Source: Trinickia mobilis
GTDB lineage: Bacteria; Pseudomonadota; Gammaproteobacteria; Burkholderiales; Burkholderiaceae
Direction of reading: 5' to 3'
DNA: 64,000 nt
NCBI RefSeq assembly: GCF_017315705.1
Contig: NZ_JAFLRF010000012.1
Coordinates: 156,805-220,804, forward strand
Translations under genes and position numbers: made by a program
The notes under the pieces: model-generated
The model's input: only the letters and a program-made list of their open reading frames with translations
Database searches by the model: none
What the model was told of the DNA's origin: nothing
Shown here: in pieces, positions 42,760-51,724 of the stretch
Numbering within the stretch: the stretch's first letter is position 1
Layout: each line of letters opens with the position of its first letter

Positions 42760-43821
42760 TCAATAGTCGAGAGGGAGCGACACGCGGGAACCATCGCGAG
42801 CCGACCGATAAGCGGCGATCAGCGTCTCAAGCGACTTCAGGCCTTCGCGACCGTCCGTCTCCGGGGTCGCCTCGCCGCGAAACACCTTGATCACGTTGTC
42901 GTAGTAGAGCGGATGACCGAAGCCGTAGACGGACGTGGTCTCGTAGCTAGCCTGCTTGACGTGTTCGTCTTCGGGGCGCTTGTCCGCGAATTCCCAGTGC
43001 TGGATGTCGTTGACAGCCACGCCGCCCACGCGCACGGTGCCGCGCTCGCCGAGAATCGTGATCGAACCTTCGAGGTTCTTCGGATAGGTCAACATCGTGA
43101 CGTTCATCGAGCCGATCGCACCAGAGCGCCACTTCACCGCGATCACACCGGTGTCTTCGACTTCGATGTCCCGCTCGAGCGTACTCGTTATCGCCTGCAC
43201 GCTTTCGATCGGCCCGATCAGCCAGTCGAGCAAATCGACATAATGGCTCGCCTGGTTCATGAACGCGCCGCCGTCGAACTCCCACGTGCCGCGCCATGCG
43301 GCGGAGTCGTAATAGCTCTGCGGCCGGGTCCAGAACACGTTCACGTTGACCATGTAGATGCGGCCGAATCGCTTCTCGGTCACCGCCTTCTTCAGCAACT
43401 GCAGCGTCGCATTGCGGCGGTTCTGCTTGACCACGAACAAGTATTTCCCGGCGCGGTCGCCTGCCTTGACCATCTCCACGCCATCGCTCCAGCGGGTGGC
43501 CATGGGCTTCTCAGTCATGACATTGAAACCGGCCTCGAAACACTCGATGGCCTGCCGCGGATGCAGCCCGGAAGGCGTGGTAAGCACGATGCAATCGGCT
43601 TGCGTGTTGTGCAGCAGCGCGCCGAGCGACGCATGGCCGCGCGCGCCGGTCTTCTCCTCTGCCGCCTTCAGCGCAGCCGGATCGACATCGCACACGTCGA
43701 CGATTTCGGCCCGGTCGGCATGACGGGCAATTGCATCCATGTGGTTCTGGGCGATGCGGCCACAACCGACGATTGCAAAGCGGACTTTCCGGCCGGTGAT
43801 GATGGGATGTTGAATCTGCAT
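42760..43821 (-). CDS. wbpB: UDP-GlcNAcA 3-dehydrogenase (WbpB/WlbA)
   Basis: 353 residues from ATG 43821. Gfo/Idh/MocA oxidoreductase: VRFAIVGCGRIAQNHMDAI (about residues 13-31), LTTPSGLHPRQAIECFEAG and the signature VMTEKPMATRWSDG with its catalytic Lys; MNQASHYVDLLDWLIG follows. It oxidises C3 of UDP-GlcNAcA, using tightly bound NAD in known members, and feeds WbpE. It follows wbpA by 5 bp. No ribosome site is obvious, consistent with translational coupling to wbpA. Confidence 0.93.
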   Translation of the reverse strand: MQIQHPIITGRKVRFAIVGCGRIAQNHMDAIARHADRAEIVDVCDVDPAALKAAEEKTGARGHASLGALLHNTQADCIVLTTPSGLHPRQAIECFEAGFNVMTEKPMATRWSDGVEMVKAGDRAGKYLFVVKQNRRNATLQLLKKAVTEKRFGRIYMVNVNVFWTRPQSYYDSAAWRGTWEFDGGAFMNQASHYVDLLDWLIGPIESVQAITSTLERDIEVEDTGVIAVKWRSGAIGSMNVTMLTYPKNLEGSITILGERGTVRVGGVAVNDIQHWEFADKRPEDEHVKQASYETTSVYGFGHPLYYDNVIKVFRGEATPETDGREGLKSLETLIAAYRSARDGSRVSLPLDY

Positions 43822-43826
43822 AATGA

Positions 43827-45131
43827 TCAAGCACGCACGATGTTGGCGGAACGATCCTGATACTTGCCGCGGCTGTCCACGATCAGCTTCGCGTGCTTCT
43901 TGATGAGTTCATAGTCGAACCGCTCATGGTCCGTCGCGAGCAGCACGCAATCGAACGAGGCAATCGACTCCGGCGTAAGCGAGACGCTCGACAGATCGAA
44001 GCTGTGTTCGCGCATCTTCGGGAACACCGGGATATGCGGATCGCTGTACTGAACCGCGGCGCCGAGGTCGCGCAGCTTTTCCATGAGGATGACGGACGGC
44101 GATTCGCGCATGTCGTCGACGTTCTTCTTGTAGGCGATGCCGAGCACGAGAACCTTGCTGCCGTTGATCGAGCGCTTCGCGTCGTTCAACGCGCCGGCAA
44201 CCTTGCCGACGACCCACTCCGGCATGCTGCTGTTGACTTCACCGGCCAACTCGATGAAGCGCGTGTGAACACCGTATTCGCGCGCCTTCCAGGTCAGGTA
44301 GAACGGATCGATCGGAATGCAGTGCCCGCCGAGGCCCGGCCCCGGATAGTACGGAACGAAGCCGAACGGCTTGGTCGCCGCGGCGCGGATCACCTCGAAA
44401 ATATCGATATTCATCTTTTCGGCGACGATCTTGAGCTCGTTGACGAGACCGATATTGACCGCGCGGTGAATGTTCTCGAGCAGCTTGGTCATTTCCGCGG
44501 CGCGGGTCGAGGTGACCGGCACGACGCGATCGATCACGGCGCCGTACAGCGCAGCACCGACTTCCTGACACGCCGGCGTGTCGCCGCCGACCACCTTCGG
44601 AATCGTGCGCGTCGTGAAGTTCGGATTGCCCGGATCTTCGCGCTCTGGCGAAAAGACGAGGAAGATATCCTTGCCGACGGTAAAACCGCGCGATTCGATG
44701 CGCGGCTTCAACTCTTCATCCGTGGTGCCCGGATAAGTCGTGCTTTCGAGCGAGACGACCTGACCGGCGCGCAGGTAGGGCACGAGACTGTCGGTGGTGT
44801 CGAGAACGAACGACAAATCCGGCTCGCGGTATTTATTGAGGGGGGTCGGAACGCACAAAATGAGCGTGTCGGCTTCCGACGCGCGCGAGAAATCGGTCGT
44901 TGCTTCGAAATTGCGCTCGAGTGCCTCTTTCACGGCACCCGACGAAATGTGCTCGATATAGGAGCGCCCGGCGTTCAGCGCTTCGACTTTACTGGCATCG
45001 ATATCGAAGCCCAGCACATGAAAACCGACCTCCGAGAAGCGCAGCATCAGAGGCAAACCAACATACCCAAGCCCTACGATACCAATCTTGGCGGATCGGT
45101 TTTGAATACGATCCAACAGGTCCTGTTTCAT
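43827..45131 (-). CDS. wbpA: UDP-N-acetylglucosamine 6-dehydrogenase (WbpA)
   Basis: 434 residues from ATG 45131, which has AAAGGAAA about 8 nt upstream. UDP-glucose/GDP-mannose dehydrogenase family: [19 protein letters not shown] (about 16-34), the catalytic Cys in [18 protein letters not shown] (about residue 260) and [18 protein letters not shown]. It oxidises UDP-GlcNAc to UDP-GlcNAcA with NAD, the first step to UDP-ManNAc3NAcA. It is the first gene of the wbpA-B-D-E-I unit. A promoter-like element lies at 45257-45286, leaving a leader of about 120 nt. Confidence 0.93.
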   Translation of the reverse strand: MKQDLLDRIQNRSAKIGIVGLGYVGLPLMLRFSEVGFHVLGFDIDASKVEALNAGRSYIEHISSGAVKEALERNFEATTDFSRASEADTLILCVPTPLNKYREPDLSFVLDTTDSLVPYLRAGQVVSLESTTYPGTTDEELKPRIESRGFTVGKDIFLVFSPEREDPGNPNFTTRTIPKVVGGDTPACQEVGAALYGAVIDRVVPVTSTRAAEMTKLLENIHRAVNIGLVNELKIVAEKMNIDIFEVIRAAATKPFGFVPYYPGPGLGGHCIPIDPFYLTWKAREYGVHTRFIELAGEVNSSMPEWVVGKVAGALNDAKRSINGSKVLVLGIAYKKNVDDMRESPSVILMEKLRDLGAAVQYSDPHIPVFPKMREHSFDLSSVSLTPESIASFDCVLLATDHERFDYELIKKHAKLIVDSRGKYQDRSANIVRA

Positions 45132-45256
45132 GCGAAAAGTTTCCTTTAATGCCCGTGTGGGACGAACGAGGAGTATTGCGCCAGCCGGAGCACGTATGTA
45201 TCCAAGCTTCAGCGGGGGCCTGCCGTTGCAAACACAAAGCAGTGCCAAAGCCGACA

Positions 45257-45286
45257 ATTGTAACAGCCCGCCTAAAGGCGGCTCAA
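45257..45286 (-). promoter_or_regulatory. Candidate promoter for wbpA-B-D-E-I with palindrome in its spacer
   Basis: On the minus strand TTGAGC (45281-45286), 18 bp, then TACAAT (45257-45262). The spacer holds the inverted repeat CCGCCTTTAGGCGG, which could be an operator or the end of rmlD transcription. The whole lies in the 190-bp gap between rmlD and wbpA. Confidence 0.5.
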
Positions 45287-45321
45287 GATGGCATCGGAAT
45301 TGTGAAACAAATCACCAATTG

Positions 45322-46221
45322 TCACAAATTCGACATGCACAGCGACAGGGCGTCGCGCCAGTCCGGCGGATGAGCGGAGAATACCGACGTCAGTTTCGCG
45401 TTGGACAGCCGCGAATTGCGGGGACGTCTGGCGGGCGTAGGATAGTCGTCGGTTGAAATCGGCTTCACGGCCGGCCGCGCCTCGGCTTGCATCGAGGCAA
45501 AGATCGCCTCGGCGAAACCCGCCCATGACGTCGACCCGCCGGCCGTCAAGTGATAGACGCCGGCGTGCTGCGCCCACCAATGCGCATCGTCGAAATGCTC
45601 GAACAGCACCTGGGTTGCGATTTGCGCACTCATTGCGGCGATCGTTGCGGACCAGGTCGGCGCACCGACCTGATCGGCCACCACGCTCAACTCGGATCGA
45701 TCCTGAGCAAGGCGCATCATCGTGCGAAGGAAATTGCGCCCGCGCGTGCCGTACACCCAGCTTGTCCGGAACACGAGATGCTTGCCGCCGACCTGCTCGA
45801 TGGCGCGCTCGCCTTGCAGCTTGGTCATGCCGTAGACGTTCAGCGGATTCGTGGCATCGTCTTCGCCGTAGACGCCGTCCTTGCTGCCGTCGAAAACATA
45901 ATCGGTCGAATAGTGAATCAACGCGGCGCCGATGCGCCGCGCCTCCTCGGCGAGCACGCCTGGCGCCTCGCCATTCACGCGCTGCGCCGTGCCGGCGTCC
46001 GATTCCGCCTGGTCGACTGCCGTGTAGGCTGCCGCGTTGAAAATGAGCTGGGGCTTGACCTCGCGCACGACGTGCGCCAACTTGTCGAAGTCGGAAAGAT
46101 CGAATGTGCTCCGGTCAGCCGCGACGACACGGCCCAAGCCTTGCAGGCTGCGAAGCAACTCGAAGCCCACCTGCCCCGCCGTACCGGTTACAAAGATGGT
46201 CGGCTCACTGAATTCCGTCAT
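45322..46221 (-). CDS. rmlD: dTDP-4-dehydrorhamnose reductase
   Basis: 299 residues. RmlD family SDR: FVTGTAGQVGFELLRSLQG (about 10-28), NAAAYTAVDQAESD, HYSTDYVFDGSKDGVYGED, and YGMTKLQGERAI (Y-x3-K). It reduces dTDP-4-keto-L-rhamnose with NADPH, completing dTDP-L-rhamnose. It is separated from rmlC by 197 bp, not fused in a tight operon as rmlB-A-C are. This gap has its own -10-like TATAAT at 46290-46295, so it may be expressed from a separate start as well as by read-through. Confidence 0.95.
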   Translation of the reverse strand: MTEFSEPTIFVTGTAGQVGFELLRSLQGLGRVVAADRSTFDLSDFDKLAHVVREVKPQLIFNAAAYTAVDQAESDAGTAQRVNGEAPGVLAEEARRIGAALIHYSTDYVFDGSKDGVYGEDDATNPLNVYGMTKLQGERAIEQVGGKHLVFRTSWVYGTRGRNFLRTMMRLAQDRSELSVVADQVGAPTWSATIAAMSAQIATQVLFEHFDDAHWWAQHAGVYHLTAGGSTSWAGFAEAIFASMQAEARPAVKPISTDDYPTPARRPRNSRLSNAKLTSVFSAHPPDWRDALSLCMSNL

Positions 46222-46289
46222 GAATTAAGGCGCCACAGGCGCTTTTGCAGCCCGGCATCGAGATCTCAATGCCGTTCAGGCAAAGCGCG

Positions 46290-46318
46290 ATTATAGAGCC
46301 GCGGGCCTGACGACCTAA
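46290..46318 (-). promoter_or_regulatory. Candidate promoter for rmlD
   Basis: Minus strand TTAGGT, 17 bp, then a perfect TATAAT (46290-46295), about 70 bp before the rmlD ATG. The surrounding CCGCGGCTCTATAATCGCG nearly repeats the element at 49065 upstream of rmlB. Confidence 0.5.
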
Positions 46319-46418
46319 GCGGGCTAACAAAATGATACAAACCGGAGAATCGCTTTAGCGTGAGGATTTTAGGGGCCCAAACGCGTGGAAATCCAAACGG
46401 AACGACCGGCCAAGCTTT

Positions 46419-46970
46419 TCACTCGTAAGTCTCGGCTTCGCGCAGACGCAGTCCTTCAGCATCCTTTTTTGCCAAATTCGGTTCGCCGCTGATAGGCCAT
46501 TCGATACCGATATCCGAATCGTTCCAGAGCAGGGTGCGCTCGTATTCCGGAAACCAGTAATCGGTCGTCTTGTAAAGAAACTCCGCTGTTTCGGATATCA
46601 CGACGAATCCGTGCGCGAACCCAGCCGGCACCCACAGCTGACGCTTGTTCTGCGCACTGAGGTGCACGCCGGCCCATTTGCCGAAGTTCGGCGAGCCACG
46701 CCGGATATCCACGGCCACATCGAACACCTCGCCCGCGACGACGCGCACGAGCTTGCCCTGCGCACGCTCGATCTGGTAATGCAGCCCACGGAGCACGCCT
46801 TTCGCCGAGAGCGAATGATTGTCCTGCACGAACTCGACGCCCTCGCCGACCGCTTCGGCAAATTCCTGCGCATTGAAGCTTTCGAAAAAGAAGCCTCGCG
46901 CGTCTGCAAACACCTCGGGCTCGATGATCTTGACTTCAGGCAGGGAGGTTGGGACAACTGTGATCTTCAT
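46419..46970 (-). CDS. rmlC: dTDP-4-dehydrorhamnose 3,5-epimerase
   Basis: 183 residues from ATG 46970, overlapping the rmlA stop (ATGA). Cupin-type epimerase: [35 protein letters not shown] (catalytic His region), [16 protein letters not shown] and [11 protein letters not shown], with [14 protein letters not shown] (catalytic Tyr). Normal family length. It inverts C3 and C5 of dTDP-4-keto-6-deoxyglucose. Confidence 0.96.
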   Translation of the reverse strand: MKITVVPTSLPEVKIIEPEVFADARGFFFESFNAQEFAEAVGEGVEFVQDNHSLSAKGVLRGLHYQIERAQGKLVRVVAGEVFDVAVDIRRGSPNFGKWAGVHLSAQNKRQLWVPAGFAHGFVVISETAEFLYKTTDYWFPEYERTLLWNDSDIGIEWPISGEPNLAKKDAEGLRLREAETYE

Positions 46971-47848
46971 GCGACGGGTTCCGAAAGTAGCTTGAGCAGA
47001 TACTTGCCGTAGCCGTTCTTCGCAAGCGGCGTTGCCAGGCGTTCGAGTTGCACAGCGTCGATCCAGTTGCGGCGGAACGCGATCTCCTCGGGACACGCGA
47101 CCACGAGCCCCTGACGCTTTTGCAGCGTCGCAATGAACGTGGCGGCGTCGATCAGCGAATCGTGCGTGCCCGTGTCGAGCCAGGCATAGCCGCGCCCCAT
47201 GATCTCGACGTTCAGTTGCCCCGCTTCGAGGTAACGTGAATTGACGTCGGTGATCTCGAGCTCGCCGCGCGCGGAAGGCTTGATATCGGCGGCGATATCG
47301 CAAACTTGATTGTCGTAGAAATAAAGGCCGGTCACGGCGTAGTTCGAGCGCGGCTTGGCGGGCTTCTCTTCGATCGACAGCGCCTTCTTGCTCGTGTCGA
47401 ATTCGACCACGCCGTAACGCTCGGGATCGTTCACGTGATACGCGAATACCGTTGCGCCGTGCACGCCCGCACTCGCGCGCTCAAGCTGCTTCGCGAGGTC
47501 ATGGCCGTAGAAAATGTTGTCGCCAAGAATCAGCGTAGACTGGCCGCTGCCGATGAACTCGCGTCCGATGATGAACGCCTGTGCAAGCCCATCTGGCGAC
47601 GGTTGCACCGCATACTGGATATTCATTCCCCACTTCGAGCCGTCGCCGAACATCGCCGCGAAACGCGGGGTGTCGTCCGGCGTCGAGATGATCAGCACGT
47701 CGCGAATGCCCGCTACCATCAGCGTCGAAAGCGGATAGTAGATCATCGGCTTGTCGTATACCGGTAGCAGTTGCTTCGACACCGCGTGCGTGATCGGGTA
47801 CAGCCGCGTGCCGGATCCGCCAGCCAGAATGATGCCTTTACGCGCCAT
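46967..47848 (-). CDS. rmlA: Glucose-1-phosphate thymidylyltransferase
   Basis: 293 residues from ATG 47848. Nucleotidyltransferase motif [20 protein letters not shown] (residues 5-24), the sugar-binding [17 protein letters not shown], and [13 protein letters not shown] with Asp for magnesium. It makes dTDP-glucose from dTTP and glucose-1-phosphate, the entry to the rhamnose pathway, and is usually feedback-inhibited by dTDP-rhamnose. It lies 11 bp after rmlB and overlaps rmlC. Confidence 0.97.
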   Translation of the reverse strand: MARKGIILAGGSGTRLYPITHAVSKQLLPVYDKPMIYYPLSTLMVAGIRDVLIISTPDDTPRFAAMFGDGSKWGMNIQYAVQPSPDGLAQAFIIGREFIGSGQSTLILGDNIFYGHDLAKQLERASAGVHGATVFAYHVNDPERYGVVEFDTSKKALSIEEKPAKPRSNYAVTGLYFYDNQVCDIAADIKPSARGELEITDVNSRYLEAGQLNVEIMGRGYAWLDTGTHDSLIDAATFIATLQKRQGLVVACPEEIAFRRNWIDAVQLERLATPLAKNGYGKYLLKLLSEPVA

Positions 47849-47859
47849 CTTGCTGTCCT

Positions 47860-48921
47860 TTATGCGCGTTGCGCATAGTTGGTCTCCACCCACTTCCGAT
47901 ATTCACCGGAATCCACCTCGTCCACCCACTCCTGATTCTCCAGATACCAGCGGACCGTCTTCGCCAGCCCCGTCTCGAAAGTCTCCGCCGGCTTCCAGCC
48001 GAGTTCGCGCTCGAGCTTGCGCGCATCGATCGCATAGCGGCGGTCGTGGCCGGGCCGGTCCGTCACGTAGGTGATCTGGTCGCGGTACGAGCCCTGCGCC
48101 TTCGGACGCGCTTCGTCCAGCAAGCCGCACAGCGTATTCACGACGTCGAGATTCTTCTTTTCGTTCCAGCCGCCGACGTTATACGTTTCCCCCGGCTTGC
48201 CGCGCGCCAGCACCTCGCGGATCGCGCTGCAATGGTCGCCCACGTAAAGCCAGTCGCGCACGTTCTGCCCGTCGCCATACACCGGAAGCGCCTTGCCCGC
48301 CAGCGCGTTCGCGATCATCAGCGGAATCAGCTTTTCCGGGAATTGGTACGGGCCGTAGTTGTTCGAGCAGTTCGTCGTCAGCGTCGGCAGGCCGTACGTA
48401 TGCTGATAGGCGCGTACCAGGTGGTCCGAGCCGGCCTTCGTCGCCGAATACGGGCTGTTAGGAGCGTACGGCGTTGTTTCGGAGAATTGCGGATCGGTGG
48501 CGGACAAAGAGCCGAACACTTCGTCGGTCGAAACGTGTAGGAAACGGAACGCGGCCTTATCGGCGTCGCCCAGGGTGTTCCAATAGCTACGCGCGGATTC
48601 GAGCAGCGTGAACGTGCCGACCACGTTGGTCTGCACGAAATCAGCCGGGCCATGGATCGAGCGGTCAACGTGGCTTTCTGCCGCAAAATGCAGCACCGCG
48701 CGCGGCTTGTGTTCGGCGAAGAGTGAATCGAGAGCGGCCCGATCGCAGATATCGGTTCGTGCAAAGATATGCTTCGCGTTGCCCTGCAACGACTTGAGCG
48801 TACGCAAATTGCCCGCGTACGTGAGTTTGTCGATGTTCAGGACTGCTTCATCGGAAGCGCGCAGCCAATCAAGCACAAAGTTGGCGCCGATAAAGCCGGC
48901 GCCGCCCGTTACCAGGATCAT
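47860..48921 (-). CDS. rmlB: dTDP-glucose 4,6-dehydratase
   Basis: 353 residues. Extended SDR motif [18 protein letters not shown] (residues 3-20), [25 protein letters not shown], and the catalytic [30 protein letters not shown] follows. It removes water from dTDP-glucose to give the 4-keto-6-deoxy sugar. It is the first gene of the large minus-strand polysaccharide locus. The 345-bp gap before it carries the probable main promoter. The gene order rmlB-A-C-D next to apaH is usual for Burkholderia O-antigen loci. Confidence 0.97.
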   Translation of the reverse strand: MILVTGGAGFIGANFVLDWLRASDEAVLNIDKLTYAGNLRTLKSLQGNAKHIFARTDICDRAALDSLFAEHKPRAVLHFAAESHVDRSIHGPADFVQTNVVGTFTLLESARSYWNTLGDADKAAFRFLHVSTDEVFGSLSATDPQFSETTPYAPNSPYSATKAGSDHLVRAYQHTYGLPTLTTNCSNNYGPYQFPEKLIPLMIANALAGKALPVYGDGQNVRDWLYVGDHCSAIREVLARGKPGETYNVGGWNEKKNLDVVNTLCGLLDEARPKAQGSYRDQITYVTDRPGHDRRYAIDARKLERELGWKPAETFETGLAKTVRWYLENQEWVDEVDSGEYRKWVETNYAQRA

Positions 48922-49064
48922 GGGGTTCCCTTATGAGGTTCGCGGCAGGCGGTCAAAGAACTATAAGCCGGTCGCAACAAGCGGTAGGTGTGTTCAGGCA
49001 CTTTAGGAAGCAGTAATTTTATCCGGCCGGCCACCGCTGGGCGCGCAGATTTTCAGAGACCGCA

Positions 49065-49094
49065 ATTATAAAGCCGCGGGTAGTAAAAACTAGG
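49065..49094 (-). promoter_or_regulatory. Candidate promoter for rmlBAC and the polysaccharide locus
   Basis: A perfect minus-strand TATAAT (49065-49070) in CCGCGGCTTTATAATTGCG, 144 bp before the rmlB ATG; the -35 region (CTAGTT at 17 bp) is weak, suggesting an activator. On the plus strand TTGACA at 49116-49121 could be a -35 for apaH. The 48922-49266 gap holds no gene and no JUMPstart sequence that I can see. Confidence 0.5.
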
Positions 49095-49266
49095 CCGCCA
49101 ACAACTCGAAACAGCTTGACAAAGCTTGCCGGTGAATTTAAGCAACCAAGAAAACCTTTTCATTTTTTTGCATTATTAGGCAAAATCTGTTGCCGAAATG
49201 CAGTATGAGTACTGAGTCGCACTCCGAACACGCTGCCCCGCGGCGCTGTACGCGCCCCACCCGACC

Positions 49267-50100
49267 ATGACCGAACACACTCCCCAACCACTCGCCTTCG
49301 GTGACCTCCAAGGCTGCCGCACCCCGTTTCAGCGCTTGCTCAAGCAGTTGTCCCCCAGCGACGACACCCCGCTCTGGTTCGCCGGCGATTTGGTCAACCG
49401 CGGCCCGGAATCGCTCGCCACGCTGCGCGACGTCGTCGGGTTCGGCAAGCGTGTGGTCGCGGTGCTCGGCAACCATGATCTTCACCTCCTCGCAGCCTCC
49501 GCCGGCATTCGCCGCACCAAGAACAGCGATACGCTCGACGACATTCTCGCCGCCCCCGACGCCGCCGACCTGATCGAGTGGGTCCGTCAGCGTCCGTTCG
49601 CGCATTTCGAGAACGACATGCTCATGGTGCATGCGGGCGTTCTGCCGCAGTGGGACGTGTCGCTGACGCTCGAATTGGCCGACGAACTGCAGCGCGCGCT
49701 GCGCGCGCCGACGTGGACCGAAACGCTCAAGGACCTTTACGGGAATGAGCCTCGCCGATGGAGCCCCGATCTGAAGCGTGCAGACCGCATGCGCGTCGCG
49801 TTCAACGCATTCACCCGGATCCGGTTCTGCACGCCCGATGGCGCGATGGAGTTCGCAGCCAACGGCGGCCCCGATTCGGCACCGCAAGGCTACGTGCCGT
49901 GGTTCGATGCACCGGGGCGGCAGACCGAGCACGTCAACGTCGTGTTCGGACACTGGGCCGCACTCGGTCTATTGATGCGAGACAATTTGATCGGACTCGA
50001 TTCGGGATGTGTGTGGGGCAATCGCCTGTCGGCGGTTCGTCTCGCCGCGAATCCTGCTGAGCGAACTGTTGCGCAAGTCGATTGCGCAGAATGCAATTAA
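49267..50100 (+). CDS. apaH: Diadenosine tetraphosphatase (symmetrical)
   Basis: 277 residues. Calcineurin-type phosphoesterase motifs: AFGDLQGCRTPF (D and near His equivalents), WFAGDLVNRGPES, AVLGNHDLHLLA and MVHAGVLPQWD, with the ApaH-specific FCTPDGAMEF and VVFGHWAALG. It splits Ap4A to two ADP in the cytoplasm and so links to stress response and RNA cap turnover. Family length about 270-280. It diverges from rmlB and marks the border of the glycan locus in Burkholderia. Confidence 0.96.
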   Translation: MTEHTPQPLAFGDLQGCRTPFQRLLKQLSPSDDTPLWFAGDLVNRGPESLATLRDVVGFGKRVVAVLGNHDLHLLAASAGIRRTKNSDTLDDILAAPDAADLIEWVRQRPFAHFENDMLMVHAGVLPQWDVSLTLELADELQRALRAPTWTETLKDLYGNEPRRWSPDLKRADRMRVAFNAFTRIRFCTPDGAMEFAANGGPDSAPQGYVPWFDAPGRQTEHVNVVFGHWAALGLLMRDNLIGLDSGCVWGNRLSAVRLAANPAERTVAQVDCAECN

Positions 50101-50135
50101 GCTTATTTTTGTGAGGGTCTGGCTGGAGGAACGTC

Positions 50136-50777
50136 TTGGGCAATACCGCACTGTCGCCATCCGAGTTGCAGGCTAACACTGCATCGGCCCACGGGCGCAC
50201 GCTCGAATCCCGCAGCGATGTCGCCGTATTGCCGAGCGATTGCGGCGGCGTCCTCTGGCTCACTGGCATGTCGGGTGCAGGCAAATCCACCATCGCGAAC
50301 GGATTGAACGAACGCCTGCAGGCGCAGCGCTGCATGACAGTCGTCCTCGACGGCGACGCACTTCGTAAGGGCCTGAATGCGGACCTGGGCTTCAGCAACA
50401 ACGATCGCCTCGAAAACGTCCGCCGCACCGCCGAAGTCGCCGCGCTGTTCAAGGCGGAGGGTTTCCTCGTCATCTGCTCGCTGATCTCACCCCTGATCGT
50501 CCACCGCAAGCTGGCTCGCGAGATCATCGGGGATCGCTTTTTCGAGGTTCATATCAGCAGCAGTCTCGCGTGCTGCGAGGCGCGCGATCCGAAAGGGCTG
50601 TACGCGCGCGCACGTCGAGGAGAAATCCCCGAGTTCACCGGGGTATCGTCGGCATATGAAGTGCCGCCGTCGCCGAATCTGACAATCGACACGGCCAGCG
50701 ATGCCATCTCGACTTCCGTCAGCAAGCTCGAAGCGTTCGTCCGCGGCAATATTCGCTTCGCACGGTCGCCACGCTAA
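50136..50777 (+). CDS. cysC: Adenylylsulfate (APS) kinase-like protein, TTG start
   Basis: 213 residues. The TTG at 50136 is accepted as start because GGAGGA lies 5 nt upstream and no ATG precedes the Walker A motif. The core is that of CysC: LWLTGMSGAGKSTIANGL (P-loop, about residues 40-57), VVLDGDALRKGLNADLGFS, ENVRRTAEVAALF and CEARDPKGLYARARRGEI. It should phosphorylate APS to PAPS, the sulfate donor. No cysD/cysN or sulfotransferase gene is near. Position between apaH and plsC, 36 bp after apaH, suggests co-transcription with apaH; a link to sulfated glycan is possible but unsupported. Confidence 0.88.
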   Translation: MGNTALSPSELQANTASAHGRTLESRSDVAVLPSDCGGVLWLTGMSGAGKSTIANGLNERLQAQRCMTVVLDGDALRKGLNADLGFSNNDRLENVRRTAEVAALFKAEGFLVICSLISPLIVHRKLAREIIGDRFFEVHISSSLACCEARDPKGLYARARRGEIPEFTGVSSAYEVPPSPNLTIDTASDAISTSVSKLEAFVRGNIRFARSPR

Positions 50778-50867
50778 TACAGCGACAGCGGCGCATTCGC
50801 ATGCATCCGGTGATGCGTGCAGCTTCGCTCACTCTCCGATTGCCTACGAAGGCCTCGCGCCCTCAAC

Positions 50868-51704
50868 TCAATGCCGCGAGCTGACCGCCTCGTCGGCCCC
50901 ACCCACATCCATCGGCCGCTCGACGGGCGCAGTTCCGATCCGGACAGTATCCGCAAACGGCCGGCCGACAGCCGCTTGCATTTCTGCGAGCGCACTCCCC
51001 ACCGACTCCTGCGCCTGCGCGGCCAATGAACGCCGGTCCGGTCCCGCCACGATTGGTGCGCCCACGTACAAGTGCGCCGTCAGCGGCCCGCCGCGAAGCA
51101 CCGCATTCAGCGAATCGGCAAGCGACATGTCGCCGATATACGCGGGCGCCGTCGATTGCCGGCCCCGCGCATCCTCATACATCAGGCAAATCGGCTGCAC
51201 CGGACACCCCGCCGACACCGCGGCCTGAAACATATTCGCGTGAAACGGCAGCAACGCGAGCCCGTCGGACGTGGTGCCTTCCGGAAACACGCACATCAGT
51301 TCGCCCGAGCTCAGCCGGTCCGCCAGCTCGTGCATGATCCGCTTCGCGTCGCTGCGTTTTTCGCGCTGAATGAACACGGTGCCAAGCTGGTGCGCAAGCC
51401 ACCCCACCACGGGCCAATTGCGGATCTCGGCCTTCGAGACGAACGGCGTCGGTCGCCATGCGTTGATCACGTAAATATCGATCCACGACACATGATTGCC
51501 GACCACCAGCGCGCCGTGATCGAGCCGCGCTTCGTCGTTGTGCACGACGAGGCGCATGCCCGCGAGACGCAGCATCTTCAGCGACCACGTGCGGTTCATT
51601 TCGAGCTTCTGCTCGTAGGTCGCGTGCGGGAAGCGCGTCGCGACGGTCCACATGCCGTGCAGCAAATGCGTGACGAGCCTCAGCTTGCGAAGCGCAATAT
51701 TCAT
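50868..51704 (-). CDS. plsC: 1-acyl-sn-glycerol-3-phosphate acyltransferase
   Basis: 278 residues from ATG 51704; the longer open frame upstream overlaps pyrC' and is not real. Acyltransferase motifs: VVGNHVSWIDIYVIN with the catalytic H-x4-D (His71 and Asp76), VFIQREKRSDAKR, and CVFPEGTTSDGLALLPF. One N-terminal hydrophobic stretch is present. It acylates lysophosphatidate at sn-2 in membrane lipid synthesis. It is last in the pyrR-pyrB-pyrC'-plsC group, 20 bp after pyrC', and convergent with the cysC-like gene. Confidence 0.92.
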   Translation of the reverse strand: MNIALRKLRLVTHLLHGMWTVATRFPHATYEQKLEMNRTWSLKMLRLAGMRLVVHNDEARLDHGALVVGNHVSWIDIYVINAWRPTPFVSKAEIRNWPVVGWLAHQLGTVFIQREKRSDAKRIMHELADRLSSGELMCVFPEGTTSDGLALLPFHANMFQAAVSAGCPVQPICLMYEDARGRQSTAPAYIGDMSLADSLNAVLRGGPLTAHLYVGAPIVAGPDRRSLAAQAQESVGSALAEMQAAVGRPFADTVRIGTAPVERPMDVGGADEAVSSRH

Positions 51705-51724
51705 CGTGACAGTCCGTGTGTGCG

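Noticed and set aside
1..49000. wzx/wzy-dependent assembly
   Set aside because: No flippase or polymerase gene is seen, while wzm and wzt are present. Assembly by ABC export is the supported reading.
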